A stretch of DNA of 64,000 nucleotides, taken from the NCBI RefSeq assembly GCF_052857255.1, contig NC_135497.1:188719326-188783325 (forward strand), given 5' to 3'. This DNA is from Amblyomma americanum (taxonomy: Eukaryota; Arthropoda; Arachnida; Ixodida; Ixodidae). A program made the translations under genes and the position numbers. The notes under the pieces are model-generated. The model was not told the DNA's origin and made no database searches. It saw only the letters and a list, made by a program, of their open reading frames with translations. This document shows, one piece after another, positions 10,210-20,695 of this stretch. How positions within the stretch are numbered: position 1 is the stretch's first letter; each line of letters starts with the position of its first letter.

Positions 10210-12270
10210 ATGAGCATGTATGTTCACTAACAATAGTTTACAGACGCATGAAAACAAAGAGAAGACCCGAGAAAAATAAAGAGAAAAGAAACACTCAATA
10301 GGCATACATGGCACCGGCAGACAACAAAGGAACATTAAATGCAACCTGGCTATATATTTACAAAATACATTTTTAACTCGCTTGGTTTAACACTATCCAA
10401 AACTTTGTGCTTATTAAGAGTGGTCGGTAAATTGTGTTCAAGCGTTTGTAGTTTATAATTAATTCGAAAATATGGAATATACCAGAGATCGGTATTTCAG
10501 GTGTAGAGTCGATTCGAAGCGGTCCTTAAATGTGTAGTACGTATTAAGAAATCTCAAAATGCGAAAAACATATATATGTTCAAAACGAATGACGTTATAA
10601 TTTCTAAAAGCAGTTTGCGTTGGAGAGACAGATAAGGAAGGTTTGCAATGTAGCGGATCATTTTCTTCTGCAGAACCTGTATTTTTATCACATTTGTTTT
10701 TGTGGTGTTGCCCAAACAGAGTTACGGAACCGAAAAGAGCATGATAAATTTGAATTTTCACGTGAGTGGGAAGGAGCCATCGACATCGTGTTAGAACACC
10801 TGTTACTGAAGAGAGCTTTTTGCAAATATTTTCCACATGTCGATCCCACCTGAGATGCGACGAGAAAGTAACTTCAAGGATTTTGTGGCTGTCTACAATT
10901 TGAATTTCTTGACCTGCGTATTTAGGAGCGCGTTGTAGTTCGACTGGCTTGTTCCTTGCACGGAAAATCATTACCTTAGTCTTTGTAGGGTTTATTTGGA
11001 GGCAATTAGAAGAGGACCAGTTCTCTAGTTTCGTAAGGATTACGTTGCACTCTTCAATTAACTTGTTTATGTCGTGACCAGGGATTAGTAAAATGCTATC
11101 ATCGGCGTATATAATAAATTTCGCTTTGTCATAAATATGCACAATGTCATTTATATAGATGTTAAAAAGCATCGGGCCCAGAATGCTGCCTTGAGACACG
11201 CCATTTCGTACCGCCAGAAAAGAAGACTGATGGTTGTGGATATAGACAGATTGTTTTCGATTTTGCAGGTATGATTTCATGAGGTCTAAAGGTGTTCCAC
11301 GAACTCCGTTTTGAGAAAGTTTATGAGTTAAAATTTGATGGTTTAGGGAATCGAAAGCCTTACTAAAATAAATGAAGAGTCCGACAGTGAGAATACCTGC
11401 TTCAGTGTTTTGCAGGATACATTCCTTAAGTGATAACAAAGCCGTTTCCGTCGACTTTCCTCTTCGGAAGCCAAATTGAGCATCAGACAGGATTTGTTTT
11501 GCATTAAAAAAGTTGACTACACGGGAAAATATTACTTTTTCCAAGCCCTTTGAAAAGACTGGAATCACAGATATTGGTCTATAATTGGACACTACATCTT
11601 TATCTCCCCCTTTAAACACAACTGTCACTCTTGCTTTCTTCATTTATTCCGGGTAAACTACCGTTTCAATTAACAAATTGAAGATGTATGCAAGCACAGG
11701 TGCAATATATGATAGTACATATTTGACTGGTTTTATCTGAATATTGTCAACATCTAAGGCTTTGCTATTATTCAAATTCATAAAGGTCTCAATGATGGGC
11801 TGAAGGAAAAGGCTTTCGAAAGGGCTACAAGATGAAGGAACTTCAGGTAGATGCATCATAGGTAAATGAGTGGTTAAAAAATTGCTGTTTAAATGACCAG
11901 CAAGAGCCTGACCGGATAATTCAGAGCCCTTATAGGTTATTCGTTGAGCTGGCGCATTTTTCGTATTGCGACGTAACAATTTATCTAAAACTTTCCACAC
12001 AGTGTCTGAATTTTTCATTCTAACATCAGAGAACATTTTTTGATGATACAGTTTTAGCACGCTTTAAGCAGGCATTTAGATTATTTCTTGTTTTTTTTTA
12101 ATAAGAGATTCAAGAGAGCGATTGTTTAAAAAGGCATGGTACTTGTTTTTGCTCTTTATCATTCTTCTGAGCTCTGGCGTGATCCATGGTTCTCTCATTC
12201 GTTTAGACTGCTTAATGTTCTTTATATATTTCTACAAAAACCTTGATAAACGCTGAATATGCATTATTTG
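10210..12270 (-). mobile_element. 5'-truncated CR1/Jockey-superfamily LINE copy
   Basis: The minus strand carries the RT part of a LINE related to the one at 17097-20695. The linker upstream of the RT can be followed to about 12270 (PWITPELRRMIKSKNKYHAF-like) before similarity is lost. The endonuclease is absent. The 3' boundary near 10210 is estimated from the end of the coding part plus a short 3' region, and no target duplication was found. Confidence 0.75.
10459..12060 (-). pseudogene. LINE reverse transcriptase, inactive
   Basis: Two minus-strand frames, 11644-12060 and 10459-11643, are in the same frame and separated by a TAA stop at 11641-11643. The first holds the pre-RT linker (NNSKALDVDNIQIKPVKYV). 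The second holds the RT palm: SNYRPISVIPVFSKGLEKVI, then SDAQFGFRRGKST, GVSQGSILGPMLFNIYIND and FIIYADDSILLI. The YADD box is intact, but the motif A aspartate is replaced by Tyr (FIYFSKAFD, residue 92 of the second frame). The C-terminal part loses similarity after HALFGSV. It is a decayed, non-functional relative of the intact ORF2 at 17520-20381. Confidence 0.85.
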
Positions 12271-12839
12271 AGTCCTATATAGAATAACTAGGACTCCCGC
12301 CCAAAACCATTTCAGCCTATCTGGGTACCTCCAACCTTTTTTATTTGCGTGTAACTCCAGCCCCTCTTCATCTTTGTTATCGTAGCCGCTACTGTTTCTC
12401 AAGTACCATCTTGATATTAGCAGTTCCTAATTCAAGCCTTCTGCAGGGTTTGAAGGACCTATTTAATTGGAAATGAGAACACGTGCACAGGGTGGAAAGC
12501 GTGTGATCTGCCAGGAAACACTGAGGCGGCCCCGAGAAGGGCCTTTATTAAGGTTGACAGCCGTTTTGTGCCTCTTCACTTGGCAGCGACGACAGCGTGT
12601 GCGGTCCCCATGGTTTTGCCCCAGCTGTCGAAGCAATCCTCGGGCACGACCTTCGACATCTGATGGTTTTATTTAAAAAACACATGGACCAAAGTCGTGC
12701 TGTATGCAGTGCGATCGCCATGTGGTTCCAGTGACGGCGAACAATCATCCACCTACCCCGGCTCTTTGGACAGATTCAGGAAACGACTGAAAAGAACAAA
12801 AGTAACGAGCAAACAAGTTAGAACGCTAAGAAACGAAGG
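12271..12839. other. Unassigned sequence
   Basis: No gene or known repeat is recognised. Short open frames on both strands in 12467-12748 have no domain. Confidence 0.3.
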
Positions 12840-13500
12840 CGCCCTGCGCTAATGCTGTAGCGAGGTCTAATATGTAAAATTTCACGGCTGGCGTCGATTT
12901 CTACAAAGTGCGGGTAGTCGCTACGGAAATAAACAAAGGCGCACTGGAGCTGGGTAAGTCTGCAGCTACAAGCACGAGTTTTTTGTCTCTACCGCCGATT
13001 TCCACACCGCGCGATCGTCATAACTTTTCTTGGACTTGCTGTTGAAGCTGACAGCGATCATAAAAATTAAGGCCGCCGACTGTAGTGACAGAGGCTTGCC
13101 ATTGAAAGGAACAAAGCCGTGCACTTTGTCAACCAGGCAACGAGGCCTAGCGCGAGTTTTAGAGCCGACTTGGACAAAGCGCGAGACGGCGCGCGCTTCT
13201 AACGCTTGCCGACGCATAGAAAGGCGCGCTGCGCTGGGATAATGCTGTAGCGGGGCCTAATATGTAAATTTTCACGGCTGCCGTCGATTTCGACAAAGCG
13301 CGAGAAGTCTCTAAGGAATTAAACAAAGCTGCACTGCACTGGGTGAATGCTGGACACTTAGGCCAGGCGCGATTTCCACAATGCGCGAGTCGGAACTTCT
13401 GGACTTACCCTTACAGCTGATAGCGATCCTAAAGGGCAGATTGTAGTGGCAGAATTATCGTGGCCACTTTTACCCTGGACTTGCCACTGCAAAGGAACAA
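12840..13500. repeat. Two-unit tandem repeat, period about 390 bp
   Basis: A unit containing atgctgtagcg.ggcctaatatgtaaa, the tcacggctg.cgtcgattt segment and a later gacagcgatcataaa-type segment begins at about 12840 and again at about 13227. The copies differ by substitutions and small indels, so the duplication is older than the 233-bp one at 4990. No transposon ends were found. Confidence 0.7.
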
Positions 13501-14295
13501 ATGCGCACTGGGGTCGATGCCCTGGCGTCTCGCCACGTGGTATCGGTCCGCGGCAAATAAGGACAGCATCGGCTCGCCAGAAGCATCCAGGAAACGATGC
13601 TGCAAAAAAAGTTACGTTACAAGCGCCGCAATTTGGCGAGTTCTGCACGAGAAAACTTGCGAAAACGTTGTTCAACCCTTACCTCGTGATTGAGAACGTG
13701 CACGCCCGACAAGCGCTTCATCGTGGCTGTCAGACGGCGGTTCAGATGGCGACGCCGGCGGTCCTTAAACCGCACCTTATGTGGGTCGTCGTAATGGAGT
13801 TGCAAATTTTTGAACACCAGCACGACGTGCTCCTGCAGCAGGAAAACGAGGTCCTGGAATGCGCAAGACATGTAGGTAAGCGGTACAGCACTTCATGAAG
13901 CGAAATTTGAGATAAAATGCGTACCTTTATGTCGCTGGCGATTTCTCGCGGGTCAGCGCCTTTTGGGGGTCGTCGCATTGTCGTGGAAGCAAGAACTGTA
14001 CAGAAATTTCAGCTGGCTGCGCCGACGAGCGCACCACGCAAAAAAAAAAGCCATACCTGGACAGCTTCCGAAACGCGCGCGCCGCCGCCTACGCTCACGA
14101 AGAGAATGCCCGCAGACCACGCACGCCCGGCGGCCGGCCAGCCGGCCCTAGCGATTTCCTAGGCACTCTAGGGACAGGCCGAGAGAGGCGCGGCGACCCC
14201 ACATCCGGTTGAGAACGAGGGCGAAGCGAAAAAACGTCACGCAGACACGCATCCCACCGACCAATCGGCGTTTCCAGCCCACCGACCCGCAAACG
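13501..14295. other. Unassigned GC-rich sequence with ORFs on both strands
   Basis: Open frames of 60-150 residues exist on both strands. The minus-strand frame at 13617-13871 begins MSCAFQDLVFLLQEHVVLVF and is basic in its middle. This is loosely like the N-terminal part of some DNA-transposon transposases, but no catalytic motif is present and I do not assign it. The segment adjoins the first copy of the DNA element that starts near 14296, so it could be part of a longer relative. Confidence 0.25.
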
Positions 14296-14973
14296 CTTCT
14301 ACTCTAGACGTCTCACGCTGCCTCGCGGCATAATAATGTAACTAAAGCTTATGAACAGTTGTACTACTATTTTTCACAAAGTGAGCAATAACGATAATTA
14401 AAAACGTGTTTTCAACAAGTTTACACATTTCTTCTGCAATGACTTTGCGCGTAAACCGGACTGGTGGATGTGCCTATCGGTCAGTCTACTTGTAGCAGAC
14501 GGGGCCGCTCTCCGAAGACGACGCTAAAGAGATATGCGATTATTCTTTATTATTGATGCTCAACTGTACATGCTCCTCGAACATGCTCGTTCAGACGGTC
14601 CTGTAAACATAAGAAAGAATACGAAAGACTGTAATCAATATGCGCGAAATGCGATACGGCTAATATACACTGCAAAAGGAAAACACATACGTGACATTAA
14701 ACCTGCTGTCTGCCCTACGTGGCACTCGGAGACAGCGAGAGACCTAAATACAGCAGCGATCTTTAATCCTGCAAAGACTAAAATCAATTCGCAACATGCC
14801 GGTGTATTTGTTCTGAGAGTGTAGAAATAAAAAAGAATGCACGCGAAAGAGTTGATGCAACTAATACAGCAACAGAAGAACACATTTGTTAACCGTCACG
14901 CCAGCCGTCTTAATGCCCGTCGAGGAAACCAACGACAGCGACCAGTATTCTCTAAAATCAAGGTGCTAATTAA

Positions 14974-14999
14974 GATCCGGCATCGTCAGATGCCGGATC
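14974..14999. repeat. Perfect 10-bp stem hairpin inside the DNA element
   Basis: gatccggcat and its exact complement atgccggatc flank a six-base loop. The same hairpin is present in copy 2 and, inverted, in copy 3. Confidence 0.85.
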
Positions 15000-15266
15000 A
15001 CGTAAACAGACCTACAGCGTCCGCTGCTGTAGCAAAGCTCTCAACTGCACGATTTTCTCCTGCGTGATTCACTTCTAGGAATCGCACGTCCACGAAGATT
15101 AATTAGCCACTAGTTTGCGTACCAAATAACATAATAGAATGACTCACATTTTTCCTTTCCTATACTCCGTGTACAGTCCGACGCCCGCAAGAGCACGACT
15201 CGCTCATCCGCGTACATCAGCTCCGCCATCTTTAGACAGCAAGTTAGCCTGCATCGATGTGGACTT

Positions 15267-15298
15267 CGGCGAAGCAGTCTTATGAGACTGCTTCGCCG
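15267..15298. repeat. Perfect 14-bp stem subterminal hairpin
   Basis: cggcgaagcagtct and its exact complement are separated by four bases, about 80 bases from the 3' end of the element. Copy 2 carries the same structure with one mismatch, and copy 3 carries it inverted. Such conserved subterminal stems often bind transposase or protect ends, but that role is inference here. Confidence 0.85.
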
Positions 15299-15406
15299 AG
15301 AAATGGAACGCGTCCCAAGATGGCGGCTGTCCGGCTAGACGTCTAAGTAGCCGTCAACTTGGGAGTATTGGAACGCAGCCACGGTGGGCCGGCGTTATTT
15401 CGACCA

Positions 15407-16569
15407 GGGCTGCGTTCCAATTCTCTAGACGTCTAACAAGACGTCTAGTGTGACGTCTAGGAAGCAGTCTACACGTCCATGTATTGGAACTTGTCTACTG
15501 CTCGCGCCGCCTCGCGGCATAATAATGTAACTAAAGCTTATGAACAGTTGTACTACTATTTTTCACAAACTGAGCAATAACGATAATTAAAAACGTGTTT
15601 TCAACAAGTTTACACATTTCTTCTGCAATGACTGCGCGTAAACCGGACTGGTGGATGTGCCTATCGGTCAGTCTACTTGTAGCAGACGGGGCCGCTCTCC
15701 AAAGACGACGCTAAAGAGATATGCGATTATTCTTTTATTATTCATGCTAAACTGTACATGCTCCTCGAACGTGCTCGTCCAGACGGTCCTGTAAACATAA
15801 GAAAGAATACGAAAGACTGTAATCAATATGCGCGACATGCGATACGGCTAATATACACTGCAACAGGAAAACACATACGTGACATTAAACCTGTTGTCTG
15901 CCGTACGTGGCACTCGGAGACAGCGAGATACCTAAATACAGCAGCGATCTTTAATCCTGCAAAGACTAAAATCAATTCGCAACATGCCGGTGTATTTGTT
16001 CTGTGAGTGTAGAGATAAAAAAGAATGCACGCGAAAGAGTTGATGCAACTAATACAGCAACAGAACACATTTGTTAACCGTCACGCCAGCCGTCCTAACG
16101 CCCGTCGAGGAAACCAACGACAGCGACGAGCATTAATCTCTAAAATAAAGGTGCTAATTAAGATCCGGCATCGTCAGATGCCGGATCACGTAAACAGACC
16201 TACAGCGTCCGCTGCTGTAGCAAAGCTCTCAACTGCACGATTTGCTCCTGCGTGATTCACTGCTCGGAATCGCACGTCCACGAAGATTAATTAGCCACTA
16301 GTTTGCGTACCAGATAACATAATGGAATGACTCACATTTTTCCTTTCCTATACTCCGTGTACAGTCCGACGCCTGCTAGAGCACGACTCGCTCATCCGCG
16401 TACATCAGCTCCGCCATCTTTAGACAGCAAGTTAGCCTGCATCGATGTGGACTTCGGAGAAGCAGTCTTATGAGACTGCTTCGCCGAGAAATGGAACGCG
16501 TCCCAAGATGGCGGCTGTCCGGCTAGACGTCTAAGTAGCCGTCTACATGGGAGTATTGGAACGCAGCCC
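15407..16569 (+). mobile_element. TIR DNA element, copy 2 (complete, 1163 bp)
   Basis: The copy starts gggctgcgttccaattctc and ends with the inverted counterpart gagtattggaacgcagccc, giving terminal inverted repeats of about 19 bases. Beside the left end are several agacgtct-type palindromes, and one also lies near the right end. The internal sequence is near-identical to copy 1, including the same two short open frames (15758-16006, 16025-16255). The interval between copies 1 and 2 is only 26 bases. No target duplication is evident. The end sequence might be compared with PIF/Harbinger-related families, but I cannot assign it from sequence alone. Confidence 0.85.
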
Positions 16570-17519
16570 AGGGGTGCGTTCCAATACTCCCATGTAGACG
16601 GCTACTTAGACGTCTAGCCGGACAGCCGCCATCTTGGGACGCGTTCCATTTCTCGGCGAAGCAGTCTCATAAGACTGCTTCGCCGAAGTCCACATCGATG
16701 CAGACTAACTTGCTGTCTAAAGGTGGCGGAGCTGATGTATGCGGATGAGCGAGTCGTGCTCTTGCGGGCGTCGGACTGTACACGGAGTATAGGAAAGGGA
16801 AAATGTGAGTCATTCCATTGTTATTTGGTACGCAAACTAGTGGCTAATTAATCTTCGTGGACGCACTGCGATTCCTAGCAGTGAATCACGCAGGAGAAAA
16901 TCGTGCAGTTGAGAGCTTTGCTACAGCAGCGGACGCTGTAGGTCTGTTTACGTGATCCGGCATCGTCAGATGCCGGATCTTAATTAGCACCTTGATTTTA
17001 GAGAATACTCGTCGCTGTCGTTGGTTTCCTCGACGGGCATTAAGACGGCTGGCGTGACGGTTAACAAATGTGTTCTTCTGTTGCTGTATATTAGTTAAAT
17101 AATAATAAATTCTTTATTTCACTCATGAAGTGAGGGAGTGCGGGAAAAAAAGCTGAAAATTCAGCTTGACTAGTTCCCAGCTCCCCAGATTACAAAAAAT
17201 TCAAGAAACAAAAGAGAGGACAAGGAAAAAAAATAAAATAAAATAATGGCAGAGCGGCATAATAACAACACAAATCAAAATACAGAAATGCTTTGTTTAC
17301 AAAGTCAGATCGGCTTGTACAAGGAAAATAAACAAAACAATTCTAATTGAACTGTATGATACACCGGTGATAAGCGAAAGTACATGCCAGAAAAAGCCCG
17401 AAAAAACAAGAACGTTACATAAGTAAAGGAAAGAGACGGAGAAAACAATGCGCATGAACAGAAAAGCGTTGCTCAAGGAAAGGTACAGCGTACATATGCA
17501 AAATGCTAGAAATACCCCA

Positions 17520-20381
17520 TCATATGAAGGAATTGTTTTCTATGAACAGTAATTTCAGTTCTCTTTTTGAAGTTAACTCGGGAGTGATGCCGTTTCTGTA
17601 ACAGATATTTAACAAGTGTGGTAGCAATCTGTTTATCATTTGTCGTCCATAATCTGTCCTGCACGTTTTTACTAACCAAGGCTGTGTGCTTCTATATTCA
17701 TAAGCTAGTGTCCTTTTACAAAGAGATGCCAACCGTAATAGACAATGAGTGTTGTTTTTTATTTCAGTCCTATAACGCGAACACAAGCCGTGCGAGTATA
17801 GGCTGTCTATTTTCATTATGCAATATTTCGAGAACAAAAGGTGGGAAGGGTGACTTCTGGGGACGTTTTCAATGTTTCTTAACATTTTTTTCTGCAAAGT
17901 CAGAATTTTTTGCAAATTTCCTTTGGTTGTATTCCCCCAGACTAGTTGGCAATAGTTTATGTGTGAGTGGAATAGTGCATTGTACAATAAAAGTTTAACC
18001 TTTGGAGGTAGAGTATATCTGTTTGCGTACGTTACTCCCACGATGCAAGACAGTTTTGAGATAACGTGGCTCACGTGATTGTCCCACGTCATATTTTCGG
18101 TGAAATATACTCCAAGTATTTTGAATGTGTTTACTATCTCTATCTTTGTGTTGTTCAACTTAATGTCTCTGTCTATGCTAATAATTTTGTTTTTCGCACG
18201 GTATAGGACAGCCTTCGTTTTACTAACGTTTATTTTTAATTGGTTCAGTTGGGCCCATATGTCTAATTTCTGAAGAGTTTTGTTCGCTCTAGTGATGACC
18301 TCATCTGCGCTAGCTGCAGTGAACAACAGTGTCACATCATCCGCGTAAATGACAAATTTCACCGTGGGATCGATGCTTATGATGTCATTTAAGTACAAAT
18401 TAAAAAGAAACGGGCCAAGAATACTCCCCTGAGGCACACCTGCAGAAATGGGCAATACATGGGACGAGTAGCCATTTAAATATACGTACTGGTTTCGATC
18501 ATTTAGGTAGGATGTCAAAAGCGATAGCACAGTTCCACGGAAGCCGTACATTTCAAGTTTTTTCAGTAGGATAGAGTGATTTAAGTAATCAAAAGCTTTT
18601 GTGAAATCGACGTATACCCCAAGGGCTACTTCTTTGTTTTCGAGAGATTCTAGAACAAATTCCTTTTGCTCCAGCAGTGCCATTTCTGTTGATCTGTGTT
18701 TTCTGAAGCCGTATTGCGCGTCGTGAAGAATATTGCATTGTTCACTAAAATTTGTTATTCTAGAGAGAATCATTTTTTCAAATCCTTTAGAAAAAACTGG
18801 AAGTATTGACACGGGTCTAAAGTTTGTAAATTCATTCTTACTTCCTTTCTTGTGCAGTACACTCACTTTGGCAAGCTGCATTTGCTTCGGAAATAGTCCT
18901 TGAGATAAACAAAGGTTATATATTTGAGTTAAGCACCCTGCTATGTCTTCTATCACATACTTTACTGGTTTTATTACAATGTCGTCTGCGTCAGCACTTT
19001 TACTGTTATTTAAGCCCATGAAAACCGATATCACCTCTGACTCTGATATTGGCGTTAAGAACATAGATTTCTCGTTTCGAGTATTAAGAGTATTTGAATC
19101 GACGAAATTACTAGTTATAGCTGTAAAGTGGCTGTTAAATGCATTAGCTAAGTCAATGCCTGTCAATTCCTTACCCCCATTCTGAATTGTTGTTATTGGG
19201 CTTGAACCTGAAGACCTGCCCAGAAGTGCATTCAGTTTCCTCCATAATTCATCTGACTTATTCATAGAGGAAAACTTGTCACAAAAATATTTATCGCGCG
19301 CTCTCCGTATTTCCGTCGTCAGTTTATTTCGAAACACTTTAAACGCTTTAAATATGTCAGGGTCTCGTGTTTTTTCAAACTTTTTGTAAAGCTTGTCCTT
19401 TTTACGAATTTTCTTCAGCAATTCAGGTGTAATCCATGGCTTCCTAATGTTCTTACGTTTCTCTGCATGTTTATAAGGAAAACACTTGTTGTATATACGC
19501 AAAAAGGCCGTTAAAAACAAAGCGTAAGCCCTTTCGGCAGCTGTTTCATTGAGAACGTCACTCCAATCATGACTATTAACTTCCTCTTTGAAAGTGTTCA
19601 GTTTTTTTGTCGAAATATCCCGAAATAATTTAGTTGTCACTTTTCTATTAGGAAATTTACTTTTCGGAATGCACATAAAAGTGGCGCGGTGGTCACTGAT
19701 ATCTGTATTTATTACACCTGCGTTCAGGACAGGCATGTGCGTATTGGTTATAAATAGGTCAAGTAGTGATTCAGACTGCAGTGTAACACGTGTAGGATTG
19801 GAAATCACGTTCTGAACAGCGAAGGAATTTAATAGATTTTCAAATTCAATTTTCGTGGGGTTGTCTACAAGGAAGTTGATGTTGAAATCACCACCTAAAA
19901 TGACATCGTATTTGTTTTCGCTTATAAAAGATAAGAAAAAGTCGAGAAAGGAAAAAAAGGATTTTAAGTTTCCGCTTGGGGGGCGATAGATAACTGCCAC
20001 AACCTTCCTTTCGATAACAAGAGACAGGACTTCATAATCAGGGTGGACAAAAGAAAATTCATGCAACACTTCAGATTGAAAATGTTTTTTTACCATCAAT
20101 AGTACGCCACCACCGCGACTGTTCGTGCGATTGATAAAGTGTGAGTCATACAAAGGAAGCTTGAATACATTGTTATGTTCAGTATACCAAGTTTCGGTCA
20201 GCATGACCGTATCAAAATCAAAGCCTAACTGCGTAAAAAGCAACTCGAGATCGGCTGTCTTAGCCACCGCTGAACGAGCATTTAAATGAAATACACTAAA
20301 TGATTGCGGGTTCTGAGATCCGCAAACATTCAGAAATTCACTTGGCATTACACAAACAGAAGTGTCCAACGCCATGTGCAA
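17520..20381 (-). CDS. LINE ORF2: AP endonuclease and reverse transcriptase, intact
   Basis: This 953-residue minus-strand frame is uninterrupted. The AP-like endonuclease occupies about residues 28-235, with N34 (FHLNARS), E63 (LTETW), Y132 (IYRPPSG), D165 and N167 (GGDFNIN) and D230-H231 (SDH). The linker includes KPWITPELLKKI (about 314-325). The RT spans about 505-760, with motif A VDFTKAFD (D592), motif B GVPQGSILGPFLFNLYLND and motif C YADD at 679-682. All these catalytic residues are present, so the protein is potentially active. It nicks target DNA and copies its own RNA in target-primed reverse transcription. No RNase H is present. Start: the ATG at 20381 is 80 bases after the end of ORF1. 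Family: CR1/L2-like branch; the exact clade is not determined. Confidence 0.92.
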   Translation of the reverse strand: MHMALDTSVCVMPSEFLNVCGSQNPQSFSVFHLNARSAVAKTADLELLFTQLGFDFDTVMLTETWYTEHNNVFKLPLYDSHFINRTNSRGGGVLLMVKKHFQSEVLHEFSFVHPDYEVLSLVIERKVVAVIYRPPSGNLKSFFSFLDFFLSFISENKYDVILGGDFNINFLVDNPTKIEFENLLNSFAVQNVISNPTRVTLQSESLLDLFITNTHMPVLNAGVINTDISDHRATFMCIPKSKFPNRKVTTKLFRDISTKKLNTFKEEVNSHDWSDVLNETAAERAYALFLTAFLRIYNKCFPYKHAEKRKNIRKPWITPELLKKIRKKDKLYKKFEKTRDPDIFKAFKVFRNKLTTEIRRARDKYFCDKFSSMNKSDELWRKLNALLGRSSGSSPITTIQNGGKELTGIDLANAFNSHFTAITSNFVDSNTLNTRNEKSMFLTPISESEVISVFMGLNNSKSADADDIVIKPVKYVIEDIAGCLTQIYNLCLSQGLFPKQMQLAKVSVLHKKGSKNEFTNFRPVSILPVFSKGFEKMILSRITNFSEQCNILHDAQYGFRKHRSTEMALLEQKEFVLESLENKEVALGVYVDFTKAFDYLNHSILLKKLEMYGFRGTVLSLLTSYLNDRNQYVYLNGYSSHVLPISAGVPQGSILGPFLFNLYLNDIISIDPTVKFVIYADDVTLLFTAASADEVITRANKTLQKLDIWAQLNQLKINVSKTKAVLYRAKNKIISIDRDIKLNNTKIEIVNTFKILGVYFTENMTWDNHVSHVISKLSCIVGVTYANRYTLPPKVKLLLYNALFHSHINYCQLVWGNTTKGNLQKILTLQKKMLRNIENVPRSHPSHLLFSKYCIMKIDSLYSHGLCSRYRTEIKNNTHCLLRLASLCKRTLAYEYRSTQPWLVKTCRTDYGRQMINRLLPHLLNICYRNGITPELTSKRELKLLFIENNSFI

Positions 20382-20460
20382 TGAAGGAATTGCACCTTGA
20401 CGCTGTCACTGACAAAACTGAAACTGAAAAAGACTAACGAAAAAGGAACACGTAATAAAG

Positions 20461-20695
20461 CTAAGCAGCTTTATCCAAATCTGCCGTACACGCAACATGA
20501 ATTGCATTCGCCCCGTCTCGCTGTCTGACAAAAATTTTCCCATTTCTGTGCCAAACGTACTTGAAGTTGTTGTTTTTTGCCCAGTTTTTTGCGTCCCTAA
20601 GCAACTCCTTGTTCCTTTTTGTCAAGTTCTCGAGCATAAAGCAGTTTGTTTTCATTTGGTTCAGTTCTGCCCTCTTGCTCAAGAACATCAACTCT
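20461..20695 (-). pseudogene. LINE ORF1 C-terminal fragment with FP25-like domain
   Basis: The frame continues into the LINE from an upstream MHAKELM that belongs to copy 3 of the DNA element. The LINE part shows a coiled-coil-like stretch (KRAELNQMKTNCFMLENLTK) followed by RNKELLRDAKNWAKNNNFKY and VWHRNGKIFVRQ. This pattern matches the C-terminal domain found in many LINE ORF1 proteins and in the baculovirus FP25 family. The N-terminal part of ORF1 is missing because the insertion is 5'-truncated. In the intact element this protein would bind element RNA. Confidence 0.7.

Larger units (their letters stand above)
14296..15380 (+). mobile_element. TIR DNA element, copy 1 (5'-truncated)
   Basis: This is the first of three copies of one element. 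It lacks the terminal ~100 bases present at the start of copy 2 and joins the shared sequence at about tctagacgtct. It then runs to the 3' terminus tattggaacgcagcc at 15380. Internal landmarks shared with the other copies are two small open frames (14534-14824 and 14837-15067) with no recognised domain, and two perfect hairpins (14974-14999 and 15267-15298). No transposase was recognised, so it is probably non-autonomous. The superfamily is undetermined. Confidence 0.8.
17097..20695 (-). mobile_element. CR1/Jockey-superfamily LINE, 5'-truncated within ORF1
   Basis: Reading on the minus strand, the element begins inside an ORF1 C-terminus (near 20695). It continues with a complete ORF2 (20381-17520) and ends with a 3' region closing in an aataaagaattt segment and ATT repeats at 17097-17110. 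It lies within copy 3 of the DNA element, so it is younger than that copy. One base of the target seems lost and no clear target duplication is present. The uninterrupted ORF2 points to a recent insertion. Confidence 0.85.

Noticed and set aside
9818..10210. Long open frames on both strands
   Set aside because: They come from pyrimidine-rich sequence, overlap each other in several frames and contain no recognisable domain.
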